From Archivesica marissinica (lineage: Eukaryota; Mollusca; Bivalvia; Venerida; Vesicomyidae), in the NCBI GenBank assembly GCA_014843695.1, contig CM026400.1:33808435-33872434 (forward strand): a DNA stretch of 64,000 nucleotides, read 5' to 3'. Position numbers and translations under genes: made by a program. This document shows, piece after piece, positions 10,698 through 21,053 of this stretch. Positions within the stretch are counted from its first letter, which is position 1. Each line of letters opens with the position of its first letter. Under the pieces are notes generated by a model. The model was not told the DNA's origin, did not search any database, and saw nothing but the letters and a program-made list of their open reading frames with translations.

Positions 10698-11570
10698 TGC
10701 ATAGTGACATCACATCAATTTACATTATGGCCTATGAGCTAAATATACAAAATACTACTTCAATTTCAGATTAATTGAAAAATCATGAAAAAGGGTCTTT
10801 TTCCTAAAATTATGATGTATTTAAATAAATTTACTTATAAACACCATGAACAAAACAATGAGGTTCCATGTGCAGGCGAGACAGACAGACAGAGACAGAC
10901 AGAGACAGACAGACAGAGACAGACAGTACTTGAACACTATCATCTTTCCAAGGATAAACAATCCAGTATGCACATTATATTTGTGTAAAACCTGTGCAAT
11001 AATTATATTGATAGGTCGGCTTTAAACCTTTGGAGGAGGGACACCTAATTTGCATACAGGTGTCCAAATATGACAGATGGTCCTTAATAATATCTAACGG
11101 TGATATTTCAATGGTTTAACAAACAAATAAATACCTGCACACTAGAAAATGACCGTGACACAAATAAACGCATAGTAATTTAATACACTTCAAATCTTTG
11201 AAATTTTTGAATCAACAGTTTGCATAAAACCTAGCAATAGCCCATGCTAGTATTTTCTTGTAGGAAAAACAAAGACAGGCTATTTTAATGGACTCTATTT
11301 TTGTTAGTTCAATATTGATAAAGGGTTTATAAAACCCCAGATAAAAACAGCCAAATCTGTGCCAGTCGGCACACTTCATGATAAACAATTTCAATTGATA
11401 CAAGAAAGTAGTCCGGCAATTTCATGTTAAGTTATTAGCTACATGTACATCTGCTGTATTTTCAATGTTCCTGAATCTTAAATATTATTGTTATGTTACA
11501 ATACATCCATATTAATATTTGTTTTATTATTATTATCTATATTATTATTATTATAATTTTTATTGTTTAT
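10698..11570. other. mostly unique sequence with a short AGAC microsatellite
   Basis: An imperfect (AGAC)n tract lies at about 10878-10926, and AT-rich sequence begins near 11490. No gene is supported. Confidence 0.55.
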
Positions 11571-11795
11571 ACAAATTTATTTTAGCTCGATTGCGAAACA
11601 AGTTCTCTCAACTTATATTAATCACTCTCGAGACCTCATTCCTGATGTAATCCATCGCCACGAGGGAGAGAGAAGAGGCAACATGGAATTTAAATGCCTT
11701 GCCTAAGGGCACAATCGTAACGGCTCCAGCGGGGCTCAAACTCCAGACCTTTCGTACCTGAAGCGAACGCGCATCCACTGCGCTATCACGACTTC
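11571..11795 (-). mobile_element. SINE2 copy, near full length
   Basis: Read on the minus strand it has a box A region (TAGCGCAGTGGATGCGCG), box B (GTTTGAGCCCC), the GCCCTTAGGCAAGGCATTTA centre, and the AGAGTGATTAATATAAGTTG tail ending in TTGCGAAAC on the plus strand. It is embedded in AT-rich low-complexity DNA. Confidence 0.85.
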
Positions 11796-12080
11796 ATTTT
11801 TATATTATTTTTATTAATATCATTAAGTTTATGTTATTGTTTTTATCATTTTTATTTAATATTTTATTAGTATTATTTATTTATTTATTTATTTATTTTA
11901 TTATTACATGTATTATCTATATTATTATTATCATTTTTATACTATTTTTTATATATTATTTTTACATTGTATTATTATCATTAATTTTATATTATTATTG
12001 TTATCATTTTTATTTCATATTTGATTATTATTAATTATTTATTTATTTAATTATTATTATTTTATTAATAGTATTACAAG
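11796..12080. repeat. AT-rich low-complexity tract
   Basis: Strings of TTATTA, TATTTAT and ATTATTATT with few G or C. The open plus-strand frame here encodes only I, Y, F and L runs and is not a gene. Confidence 0.85.
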
Positions 12081-12139
12081 GTTTCAAGCTTAACAAATTC
12101 AACATTTAAAGTAAGGAAATTAGTTATATTTTCAAAACA

Positions 12140-12355
12140 AGTCTACCAATGCGACCCGGGTTCGATCCTCGGACCAGAAAGTATGTGAGATGGTACGGTG
12201 GTCGCCAGATCGGACAGGTGGGTTTTCCCCCGGGTACTCCGGTTTCCTCCCACACAAATGACCACATTTACGCTTTCATCCGCGCCAACGAGAGTGATTA
12301 ATATAAGGTGATAAAGCTTGTTTCGCAATCATTGTAAAATAAATAAAGTTTAAAC
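12140..12355 (+). mobile_element. SINE3 copy, 5' truncated
   Basis: Box B GGTTCGATCCTCGG is followed by GTATGTGAGATGGTACGGTG, GGGTACTCCGGTTTCC and the tail GAGAGTGATTAATATAAGGT. The tail through TTGTTTCGCAATC is shared with SINE2. The tRNA box A region is missing. Confidence 0.8.
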
Positions 12356-12413
12356 AAGTCTATTAATTTTAACAGTAAATTTATTTTCGACTGTAGCAAA
12401 ATGTACATACATG

Positions 12414-12848
12414 TACAGTTAAACCTGTGTTAAGCAGCCAGCCAAGGGAATCACACAAACTGGCTGCTTAGCACAGGTGGCTGCTTAATAAAGGTCAAAT
12501 GTATAATAAAACAACATATTGAGATTTGGTAAACTGGCTGCTTAATACAGGCTGGCTGCTTAATAGAGGTTGGCTGTTTAATAGAGATTGGCTGCTTAAT
12601 ACAGGTTGGCTGCTTAATAGAGGATTGCTGATTGATACAGGTTGGTGCTTAATAGAGGTTGGCTGCTTAATAAAAAGAGGTTGGCTGATTAATACAGGTT
12701 GGCTGATTAATACAGATTGGCTGATTAATACAGGTTGGCTGATTAATACAGGTTGGCTGCTTAATACAGGTTGGCTGATTAATACAGGCTGGCTGCTTAA
12801 TACATGTTGGCTGCTTAATAGAGGTAACCACTAACAGGTTTAACTGTA
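12414..12848 (-). mobile_element. MITE D with internal 23 bp tandem expansion
   Basis: The termini TACAGTTAAACCTGTGTTA and AACAGGTTTAACTGTA are inverted. The standard interior is enlarged by about a dozen units of TTGGCTGCTTAATACAGG with GATTAATA and GAGG variants. The full length is 435 bp against about 175 bp for compact copies. Confidence 0.85.
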
Positions 12849-13594
12849 TTCCATTAGCAAATATGCTTGAAGTGATTTAACCTCCACATTCAATATTCGT
12901 ACTGATTTCTTACCATTCATAAAAGTTTACCAATATAGCACAATGAAAAAGGGAGACTCGTAATTTAGATATGACATGATATCATTATACATGAATCTTT
13001 GTATGGCGACAATACATCTGACCCACTTCTCCCTTTAATACAAAACTGCTTCAATACAGTCACCCGTACATGTCAATAATGCTGCTTGCAAAAGTTCATT
13101 ATTACTTTGCATTTGGACATAAAAGTGCCAAATCTCAGGTGGGGTTCTTCAGCTTTCACGACAGGAAGTGTAACGGAGCGTGACAAATGACCACGATAGA
13201 CAGATGCCGAGGAGCAGCTGGACACTCGTGAGTGACCAAACCCAGATGACAATGAAAGCAACATGCCTGTTGGCTGAATCTCGTTGGCGGATTCTCGGCA
13301 TATGATACACATGAAGGCAGTATAGTATCTATCCCCTCTTAAAACAGTTCAAATTTCTTCAAAATGTGCTATATTTACACCAAAAATGCAAAATAGTAAC
13401 TAATCTTTGTTCTATATAAATATTTAAATACCCACTTTCGAATGATGAGAGGTGTTGATCAAACACTTGGCTGCTAGATTGTGGTTCGAATTTATGTAAT
13501 AGTTTTGCTCAAAAAATTCAAACCATAATATTCTTGTGAATCAGAGCTCAGAGTAACTTTAAAAATAGACGTTTGTATTCATTCAAGGTTACAG
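12849..13594. other. no recognisable feature
   Basis: Apparently unique sequence. Short frames such as one near 13073-13312 on the minus strand have no recognisable domain. Confidence 0.5.
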
Positions 13595-13656
13595 TACAGT
13601 CAAACATGTTTTAGCGGTCACCTGTATTATGCAGCCAGTAACCAGACTGCACATGC
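13595..13656 (+). mobile_element. MITE D 5' fragment
   Basis: TACAGTCAAACATGTTTTAG then GGTCACCTGTATTATGCAGC match the D left end. The element breaks after about 60 bp. Confidence 0.7.
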
Positions 13657-13680
13657 ACAGCATTTAAACCCTATTAAGTT

Positions 13681-13718
13681 GTTTGTTTTTTCGGGTTTTA
13701 CGCCTGCATCAGCACCAT
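13681..13718 (-). mobile_element. SINE1 3'-end fragment
   Basis: TCGGGTTTTACGCCTGCATC and AGCACCAT are the complement of the SINE1 tail, joined directly to a MITE F end. Confidence 0.65.
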
Positions 13719-13800
13719 ACTGTACATACTCGCCTATAAGACAAGTTTTTTACCACCAGATTATGGCCTCAAAGTGGCTTCCCGTCTTATAAGTGAGTAT
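13719..13800 (+). mobile_element. MITE F 5' fragment
   Basis: TACTGTACATACTCGCCTAT with AAGAC, then GATTATGGCCTCAAAGTGGC, match the left end of MITE F at 28035. The remainder is shortened. Confidence 0.65.
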
Positions 13801-14068
13801 CCATAATTATGAAAGAAAGCACTCTGACACTAAAATTATACGCACTAGCTTCACGATGGTGGGTTTGGATGTCTCAATGATCAAAGTGTCATGAGCTCAA
13901 AACCTGGCCTGAGGAATTTGACTTCGGGAGTTGAGGAAGACAATCAGGTGGACCTCCGAGTGTTGCACTAGGCACAAGCAGGCTCCCAGGAATAAACCGC
14001 CGACAGTCCATGTACACAAGCCAACTGGACATGGCCTATCTAATCCCAGTATGGATCAAATACAGGCA

Positions 14069-14670
14069 AACACAACTGTGAGGGGCAAGTCAACACAACT
14101 GTGAGGGGCAAGTCAACACAACTGTGAGGGGCAAGTCAACACAACTGTGAGGGACAAGTCAACACAACTGTGAGGGGCAAGTCAACACAACTGTGAGGGG
14201 CAAGTCAACACAACTGTGAGGGGCAAGTCAACACAACTGTGAGGGACAAGTCAACATAACTGTGAGGAGGGACAAGTCAACACAACTGTAAGGGGCAAGT
14301 CAACACAACTGTGAGGGACAAGTCAACACAACTTTGAGGGGCAAATCAACACAACTGTGCGGGACAAGTCAACACAACTGTGAGGGACAAGTCAACACAA
14401 CTGTGAGGGACAAGTCAACACAACTGTGAGGGGCCAGTCAACACAACTGTGAGGGGCAAGTCAACACAACTGTGAGGGGCAAGTCAACACAACTGTGAGG
14501 GGCAAGTCAACACAACTGTGAGTGGCAAGTCAACACAACTGTGAGGGACAAGTCAACACAACTGTGAGGGGCCAGTCAACACAACTGTGAGGGGCAAGTC
14601 AACACAACTGTGAGGGGCAAGTCAACACAACTGTGAGAGGCAAGTCAACACAACTGTGAGGGGCAAGTCA
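14069..14670. repeat. 23 bp minisatellite, about 26 copies
   Basis: The unit is CAACACAACTGTGAGGGGCA plus AGT, with GGGACAAGT and GGGCCAGT variants. The array ends shortly before a MITE D. Confidence 0.97.
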
Positions 14671-14698
14671 GAGAAGAAATCAGCCATTGATTGCTCAC

Positions 14699-15172
14699 AT
14701 CTGTCAAACATGTGTTCAGCATCAGGGTTCATTCTAGGTCAGAATTGTTGGGGGAAGTGAGAAAGCGGGCGATCTCGTCCTTAAATGGTGTTATTTAATA
14801 AATTTCAACAAAATATGGTTAAAATGATCAGTACAACCATTAAATACAACATTTGAATAGAAGGAGTGCTTTATAATGGGCCAGTGTATCTTACTAGACA
14901 AAATTTTAAGAAAATAGTAAAATAAAAAGAAGGGTTTTTTTCAATGGAGAAGTGGGGCTCCCAGAGGGCGAATACAGGGTCCCTAGGGCGACTATTTCGC
15001 CCACATCACTCTCTAGAATGATCCCTGAGCATCCAGCCAAGGGAATCACAGAAAGTGGCTGCTTAGCACAGGTGGCTGCTTAGCACAGGTGGCTGCAAGT
15101 GTATAATAAAAGAACATATTGGGAATCTCGAAACTGGCTACTTAATGGAGGTGACCACGAACACATGTTTGA
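14699..15172 (-). mobile_element. MITE D carrying a nested MITE H
   Basis: TGTCAAACATGTGTTCAGC on the left continues after a 305 bp insertion as CCAGCCAAGGGAATCACAG, GTGGCTGCTTAGCACAGG and a terminal ACACATGTTTGACA. Removing the insertion and one AGCAT restores the contiguous D sequence seen elsewhere. Confidence 0.8.
14723..15027 (+). mobile_element. MITE H copy 1 with 5 bp target-site duplication
   Basis: The termini CAGGGTTCATTCTAG and CTCTAGAATGATCCCTG are inverted. AGCAT flanks it at 14718-14722 and 15028-15032. CAGGG...CCCTG termini are common among hAT-like non-autonomous elements, but a 5 bp duplication is shorter than the usual 8 bp. Internal blocks include GGGCGACTATTTCGCCC. No protein is encoded. 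Confidence 0.85.
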
Positions 15173-15587
15173 CAATATATATATAAACAAACATACCATC
15201 TTTCCCCGCCCACCCAATTTGTGCTTCTGTCTGGGTATTGTGCTAAAATGAGTAACATTTGTTTCATCCGGCCCACCCGGTCGTGTTGAGTTACATCTAT
15301 CATTATGTGTATATATACAAGATCAACATTATTTTCTTTATGTAAATGTTGGCAACATTGATGAGATTATGCATTCGGCAAGAATTCCTCACCATAATCG
15401 AGTAGGTCAATTCAATACAATGTCGGAGGTCGGAGGGAGAAGAACTACATAAGTTTTCTTTCGTTCTAATCCCTTTCAGTCTACTGCTGTTAAATTATAT
15501 GTAAAATGTTCATTTCTTGATTACATGTACAAATACTGAATGTTTAAATTAATGTCGGAGGTGAGACAGGAATTGAGGCAAATATAA
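15173..15587. other. no recognisable feature
   Basis: Unique-looking sequence between MITE D and MITE C. GTCGGAGG occurs twice at short distance, with nothing further. Confidence 0.5.
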
Positions 15588-15760
15588 TTAACTCTTTCCC
15601 TCATAGAAGCACCTCTTGACGCAATTACAAATACGACATACATTGACAATGTAGTAGCCAAACCAATGTTCATAAACCCTTTCCCTCATAGAAGCACCTC
15701 TTGACGCCATTACCAACACGACATACATTGACAATGTAGTAGCCAAACCAATGTTCATAA
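15588..15760 (+). mobile_element. MITE C left part with duplicated end, cut by gypsy
   Basis: TTAA then CTCTTTCCCTCATAGAAGC begins at 15588. An 84-88 bp left end (through ACATTGACAATGTAGTAGCC and AATGTTCATAA) occurs twice in tandem, as it does in the copy at 32368. The element resumes beyond the gypsy fragment at 19786. Confidence 0.8.
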
Positions 15761-15796
15761 TACAGACAAGGCCGAAAGAACATAGATGCTGACGCA

Positions 15797-16990
15797 ATGA
15801 GTAGATATCCACATGAACATATGCAAGAGGATGGAGACAGTTACATAAAAATAGAAGACCAATCAGTAAAAGCCATATGTTGTTCTTCCAACGAAACACC
15901 ATACATTGAAATTATACCTGTAGCGAATATTAACATTGTGGATGTAACCGATACACCAGGAACACCGATGGCCCAAATAGAATATAGGCAGATTAGAAGA
16001 CAACAACGCGAAGACGCACTGATAGAAAGATGGAGACGGACAGTTATAGATGGTTGTCTACCAGATAGACAACAATGTTCCACTAGAGAAGATCATTTTA
16101 TGCGACGTCATTTCGATAGCCTTAAGATCATCAGAGGTGTCTTATATAGAATAGGGAAAGAGGGTGAACAAATCACATACCAGTTAGTGTTACCTGAAGT
16201 GTATAGACCCGAGGTTCTTAAAGGTCTACATAATGAGATCGGTCATCCCGGACGGGATAGAACCATATCATTACTTCGGGAAAGGTACTTTTGGCCTGGA
16301 ATGGCTAAGGACACAGAGGACTGGGTTGCAACATGTGGAAGGTGTAACAGGAGGAAAGCAACTACTAACACTCGTTCCGAATTAGTGAACATTACGACAA
16401 CATATCCATTAGAACTCGTCAGTATGGATTATCTAACTTTAGAACCTTCAAAAGGATTCAGCAACATTCTAGTTATAACGGATCATTTTACTAAATACGC
16501 ACTCGCTGTTCCGACAAAGAATCAAACCGCTAAAACTACTGCCGAAGCATTTTACAACAACTTCATCGTTCACTATGGAATACCATCTAAACTTCATACA
16601 GATCAAGGAGCAAACTTCGAATCTAACTTAATAAAGGAGCTTTGTAATATCATGGGCATGAAGAAATCACCTACTACACCATATCATCCTATGGGAAATG
16701 GTTGTACGGAACGATGGAATCAGACCCTTCTGAATATGCTAGGTACACTTGAACCTGAGCAAAAACCGAACTGGAAGAGTTATATACCCTCACTCATCTA
16801 TGCGTATAATTGTACAAGACACGAGAGCACCAAACTAGCACCTTTTGAGTTAATGTTTGGTAGGACACCAAAGTTACCAATTGACTCAGCATTCGAGTCT
16901 GTGATTGATGAAACTGAAGCCTACAACAAAACAACAAAAGAATATATTGGAGAATTGAAGGAGAGGCTTAAAGTAACACATGATGTATAG
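15797..16990 (+). CDS. Ty3/gypsy integrase (pol 3' part), broken
   Basis: Integrase of an LTR retrotransposon, which would insert element cDNA into the genome from a nuclear preintegration complex. Of 397 residues, about 1-60 are linker and 145-183 form the zinc-binding HHCC module (H145, H150, C180, C183). The catalytic core follows with D211 (SMDYL), D269 (HTDQGANF) and E305 (NGCTERWN), that is D,D(35)E. The core ends with the typical APFELMFGR. The chosen ATG is only the first methionine. The same frame is open from 15761, where YRQGRKN and ADAMSR match the RNase H to integrase boundary of gypsy polyproteins, so the natural product was a longer polyprotein. A stop at 16988-16990 coincides with a frameshift, and the protein continues in another frame. 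Catalytic residues look intact, but the element is truncated and not functional. Confidence 0.88.
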   Translation: MSRYPHEHMQEDGDSYIKIEDQSVKAICCSSNETPYIEIIPVANINIVDVTDTPGTPMAQIEYRQIRRQQREDALIERWRRTVIDGCLPDRQQCSTREDHFMRRHFDSLKIIRGVLYRIGKEGEQITYQLVLPEVYRPEVLKGLHNEIGHPGRDRTISLLRERYFWPGMAKDTEDWVATCGRCNRRKATTNTRSELVNITTTYPLELVSMDYLTLEPSKGFSNILVITDHFTKYALAVPTKNQTAKTTAEAFYNNFIVHYGIPSKLHTDQGANFESNLIKELCNIMGMKKSPTTPYHPMGNGCTERWNQTLLNMLGTLEPEQKPNWKSYIPSLIYAYNCTRHESTKLAPFELMFGRTPKLPIDSAFESVIDETEAYNKTTKEYIGELKERLKVTHDV

Positions 16991-18108
16991 CAAAACAACA
17001 CGCTGATAAAGCCAGAGAAAAGCAGAAAAAGGGATATGATAAAAAGGCAAAGGCATCGAAAATATCAGAGGGAGACACTGTTCTAGTCAAAATTTTATAT
17101 CATGGCGAAGGAAAACACAAACTAGCCGACAAATACGAATTAGAACCATATGAAGTCATTGAACAAATACAGACTGATATACCTGTATTCAAACTTAGAT
17201 CGAAGACAGGAGTTGAAAAGACCTTACACAGGAATCACCTATTGCCATTGAAGACGAAAGAAGAGATAGAAGAGGAAACGAAAGAGCTCAGACCAGTACC
17301 GAAGCCAAGGAAGAACATAGTAAAGAAGTTGGAGGAGAAAGATGATACTAAGGTAGCATCAACAGATATTAAAGAGGTAGCAATGAATTGTTATGACAGT
17401 GACGTCACTGATGAGTCAGGTGAAGAGTACATAGGACATATGCACATAAATGGGGACACCCATATACCTGAAATAGACCGAAGAGATAGAGTATTTGCTA
17501 CAGAGATAGCAAGAGGACATTATATTGGAAGAGATATTGAAGCTACAGATGCGCATCGAAGAGTAGAAACTCGAGTAAAACAGAACACCATTGCAGCTGC
17601 AGATGGTACATATAGGCAAGGTATTCATACAGAAAACCACGATAGCCGAACAACAGAAGATACGATGGAAGAAAATATTGATATACATGTAGATGTAGAA
17701 GGTATTATCGATAATGATACCGAGATTGAAGGTACTGAGGATATAGAGGTAGAGGAAGATACTCGCATAGAGGATAGGGAAATAGAAAGCGAAAAGCATA
17801 CTGAGGTAGAAGGAACTACAAGTGATGATAGGACAACCACAGTTGAAGATATAGAAGACAATGTTAGAGATAAGACGTCAGACTTAGTAGAGGTACTGGA
17901 CAGAAGAACAGGAGAAAAATTATCTCCAAGAAAATCAGGTAGAGTGAGAAAACCTCCTGAGAGATACAAGGACTATCATATGCACCATGTGGTACCAAGA
18001 CCAAGGGATGCAAAAGTAGATGCACTGAACACATTACTTACTTCAGGCATTTTCAATGAAATGGACACTAATGTAGTGCACCGGATCATTAACACTGTGA
18101 TGAAATAG
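16990..18108 (+). pseudogene. Integrase C-terminal domain and tail, frameshifted
   Basis: Continuation of the integrase in a shifted frame, open without a stop from 16990 to 18108. The first ATG in it is at 17242 (288 residues from there). The stretch at about 17060-17245 has the small beta-rich GPY/F-like pattern that follows gypsy integrase cores (GDTVLV, KYELEPYEVI, HRNHLLPL). A long acidic, Thr/Glu/Asp-rich segment follows. Near the end is RKSGRVRKPPERY, a basic tail motif often seen in these integrases. The upstream frame reads into a stop at about 16988, consistent with a net loss of one base or gain of two. It could be mistaken for a separate acidic protein, but position and continuity argue against that. 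Confidence 0.75.
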
Positions 18109-18750
18109 ACACAAGTACATATATGTAATATTTTATAAAATATTAATGAATTATCTGAAAGGTTGTATTATGTTTGTAGTTAATATTATTGGTGATGGAT
18201 TGCAATAATATATATTGAATAAAACAATGAGAGAAAAAAAAAATACAATGAGGTACGTATTCATTTTGAATACTAAGATGAGTTGAGAGGAGTTGAGAGA
18301 TATATAAGCATTGTAGCTGGTAAGTATATCTATATCAATTATTCTGGTGAATTAATTATCGCGTTGAAAGATTTAGTGTAATCTTTCATTTCGGTTGAAA
18401 TGTTTTTAATGTTTTTATTGTATTTTACTAACTCACTCAGTCATTGTGAGGTCACAATTTTTCAAGGAGGGAGCAGACAAGCATTTTTTTTATTCAGAAT
18501 GATATTATAGTAAAACCCCACATAAACCCCCCCAAACATTCACAGATATGAAGTAGTAGTGGAACAAACAAGTAACTTGTTTGAGTAAGAGTATTTATTT
18601 ATGTTGCAGTTAGTATAGCATAGCATGATATTGTAGCTATATATTCGTTGTATGAATCTATATAGGTAGGTATACTTGCATAATAGTATGTAAGTATGCA
18701 TAGGGTAAGATGTATATAGGAGACAGACGAATGACGGGACGTCATTTTTC
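18109..18750 (+). other. gypsy 3' non-coding region
   Basis: About 640 bp of AT-rich sequence between the pol stop and the polypurine tract. No further frame such as an envelope gene is present. Confidence 0.6.
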
Positions 18751-18764
18751 AGGCTAGGGGAGTA
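18751..18764 (+). promoter_or_regulatory. polypurine tract
   Basis: AGGCTAGGGGAGTA lies immediately before the TGTGGC that opens the LTR. This is the expected plus-strand primer site of LTR retrotransposons. Confidence 0.6.
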
Positions 18765-19186
18765 TGTGGCAGGCTCATATTTTGGTTATGTGAGACCTCT
18801 CTATTTGGTCTATGTGAGACCGCATATATGTTTTAATGACCTTTTTGACCTTCTTACCTGGACTATGGGATTCTAGCTCTTTGATTGGTTGGTGCTCGTT
18901 TCATGATATCACGTCACTGAGTTGTGGAAAATTTGAAGTGATCTTCAAATTCAGTCTTGTTAACTCTTTTAAACTAATACATTAGTACAATAGTACTGGA
19001 TAAATTAGAATGGTACGTATTGCTGGTGTTGTCTATTGTTTACACCGTTTGTGTTGGTTTGTTCTAGAAATGAGCTGATTCGGAAATTAAATGTTAGAAC
19101 CGGTTTTGGTAATTTCGCGTTCCATGCAAATTGTACATGAATTCCTAAAAATGGCGGTGTATTGAATTCATCTATCACATCTATTG

Positions 19187-19190
19187 TGTG

Positions 19191-19226
<36 letters not shown>

Positions 19227-19282
19227 TGAGTGTGTGCGTACGTGCGTGCGTGCGTGTGTGCGTGCGTGCGTGTGTGTGTGTG
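19187..19282. repeat. GCGT/GTGT microsatellite inside the LTR
   Basis: (GTGC)n and (GT)n runs, giving a cysteine/valine/arginine-only open frame that is not a gene. Confidence 0.9.
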
Positions 19283-19697
19283 TGGAAGAAAGGTGGTTAG
19301 TACCTTATACTGGTATGTGTAGAATAATGAAAATGGAATGTACATATGCTATTGTTGTTTTTATATATGGCACTATTGTGATGTGCTATTGTTGATTTTA
19401 TTAGTTACACCTTTGTACTACTTTACTATTATGGTTCTATACAATCAGTCGGTCACTAGTAAATTGTGAAAGAGTAAACGTGTTATTTAGTAACGGTTAT
19501 GCTATGTGTATGCCAGATATCATATACATTTTGGAAGTGCAAACAAGTATTTATATATTTGTTTTCAGAAGAAGGACCAGATTACTATTATTTATATTTA
19601 GGCTGGCTTGTTATATATTTTCAGGTCACATCGATTGGTTGGTTGTTAATTGTTTAATAACCGTATAGTAGACAGAGTATTGTGACACCAAACATGC

Positions 19698-19703
19698 AAT
19701 AAA
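19698..19703 (+). promoter_or_regulatory. polyadenylation signal in the LTR
   Basis: AATAAA about 80 bp before the LTR end, in the right strand and place for the R/U5 region. Confidence 0.5.
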
Positions 19704-19785
19704 GTGGATAGAGAACCTACCCCGCGTTTATTTCTTCTGCTAACTGGTAATGGGGCACTTATCCCCCCAGAACCGACCCGCTACA

Positions 19786-20054
19786 AATGCAAGAATCTCG
19801 TGTAGTCCCAGTAATATCCATGGAGGTGGGATCGATATGGCGACTACTTATCCACTGCATGATAGCTAAATGGCGGTCGTTTGTATGGAGATATAATAGT
19901 ATATTAACCTATATCTCTATGTAGTCCCAGTAATATCTATGGAGGTGGGATAGATATGGCGACTACTTATCCACTGGATGATAGCTAAATGGCTGTCGTT
20001 TGTATGGAGATATAATAGTATATTAACCTAAATCTCAATGAAGGAAAGGGCTCA
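19786..20054 (+). mobile_element. MITE C right part (after the gypsy insertion)
   Basis: AAGAATCTCGTGTAGTCCCA begins the resumed MITE C. It has two 118 bp core units (ATATCTATGGAGGTGGG, ACTTATCCACTG, GTCGTTTGTATGGAG) and ends AATGAAGGAAAGGGCTCAA, a decayed version of the GGGTTAA terminus. Confidence 0.8.
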
Positions 20055-20063
20055 ATGGCTCCC

Positions 20064-20255
20064 AGCTGTCTGATTAGCATAGTGGTTACAGCTCGCTTCT
20101 CACCAATGCAACCCGGGTTTGATGCTCGGAATGATAAGTGAGATAATATGGTGGTTGCCAGATGGAACAGGTGGGTGCTCTGGTTTCCGCCAAAACGAAT
20201 GACGACATATTTACGCTTTCACCCGCGACAACGAGAGTGATTAATATAAGTTATA
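20064..20255 (+). mobile_element. SINE3 copy with tRNA head
   Basis: The head has box A (TTAGCATAGTGGTTACAG) and box B (GGGTTTGATGCTCGG). The body is as in other SINE3 copies, and the tail is GAGAGTGATTAATATAAGTT. It abuts element E. Confidence 0.8.
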
Positions 20256-20258
20256 CTT

Positions 20259-20410
20259 TGACTCTTTGCACGCCAGCGGTGAACAATCTAAATTCCAGAG
20301 TTTTCAGCAACAAACAAAATTATACATGTACATGCATTATTGAATTGTCGTCTGCTACAATTATGTGAACTATTTATAGTCTTTATCTTACCCAACATGC
20401 AAAGAGTTAA
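20259..20410. mobile_element. element E, TTAA-type MITE candidate
   Basis: The left end GACTCTTTGCACGCC and right end AACATGCAAAGAGTTAA are inverted. The right half (CTACAATTATGTGAAC, ATTTATAGTC) recurs at 29772 and 52606. The right end is TTAA and the left is TTGA. Confidence 0.6.
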
Positions 20411-20554
20411 ATGGCTTCCAAAAAGCATGCTTACCTCTAGAATATAAACTTTTGCAAGGAATGAAGGATAAAGCTTTCGAATTAATCTATTTTCATTTTG
20501 CATACAATATATATTATAATTATGTACTGTACATTATGAACGAATAAATAGATT

Positions 20555-20798
20555 GACGGATCTGTAGTCCAGTGGTTAACACATTGGACTGGTAATCCAG
20601 GAATCGCAGGTTCGATCCCACATCTGACCCTAATAAAATTAACAGTATTTCAGATGGGATTTTTTTAACTGAGTCTGTCGGTGCTGTACAGTACACTGTG
20701 CACGTAAAAGAATCAGAGGAGACTCTAGAATTGGTCTCTGTATCATTGCCCTATCTTCCAAAAATCTAAAATGACTAATCTCTTCAAGATGCGTCGCT
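20555..20798 (+). mobile_element. SINE4, left arm of a head-out palindrome
   Basis: The tRNA-like head GATCTGTAGTCCAGTGGTTA has a box A, an intact anticodon-type stem around CTGGACTGGTAATCCAG and box B AGGTTCGATCCC. The body is GAATCAGAGGAGACTCT and beyond. It is truncated at GCGTCGCT, where the inverted copy starts. Confidence 0.8.
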
Positions 20799-21053
20799 AC
20801 CTGTTGCCCATATGAGCGACGCATCCTGAAGAGATTAGTCATTTTAGATTTTTGGAGGATACAGACAGAGAGATCCATTCCAGAGTCTCCTCTGGTTCTT
20901 TTACGTGCACAGTGTAAAGCACCGACACGAGACCTTGGCTTAAAGTCCAATCTGAAAGAGTGTTAATTTTTATTAGGGTCAGATGGGGGATCGAACCTGC
21001 AATCCCTGGATTACCAGTCCAGCGTGTTAACCACTGGACTACAGATCCGTCTG
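20799..21053 (-). mobile_element. SINE4, right arm of a head-out palindrome
   Basis: Minus-strand copy from the CCCATATGAGCGACGC tail region to the tRNA head ending CAGATCCGTCTG. With its partner it makes a near-perfect inverted repeat with arms of roughly 245 bp and almost no spacer. Confidence 0.8.

Larger units (their letters stand above)
15761..19785 (+). mobile_element. Ty3/gypsy LTR retrotransposon, 3' fragment
   Basis: The order is RNase H C-terminal end, integrase, integrase tail, about 640 bp non-coding, polypurine tract and 3' LTR. The gag, protease, reverse transcriptase, most of RNase H and the 5' LTR are absent. The fragment begins exactly where a MITE C is interrupted and ends at the TACA of the LTR, where the same MITE C resumes. 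A frameshift in the integrase shows it is inactive. Confidence 0.85.
18765..19785 (+). repeat. gypsy 3' LTR, about 1,021 bp
   Basis: It begins TGTGGCAGG and ends GACCCGCTACA, giving the TG...CA ends and an almost perfect short inverted repeat (TGTGGC / GCTACA). It contains a GCGT microsatellite at about 19187-19282 and an AATAAA at 19698. It is inferred from structure only, because no second LTR is present for comparison. Confidence 0.65.

Noticed and set aside
15588..15760. Possible 5' LTR of the gypsy element
   Set aside because: The sequence is MITE C (copies at 32368 and 48332 lack any gypsy part) and shows no similarity to the 3' LTR.
17416..17969. Minus-strand frames of 114-127 residues
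   Set aside because: Shadows of the integrase tail on the opposite strand.
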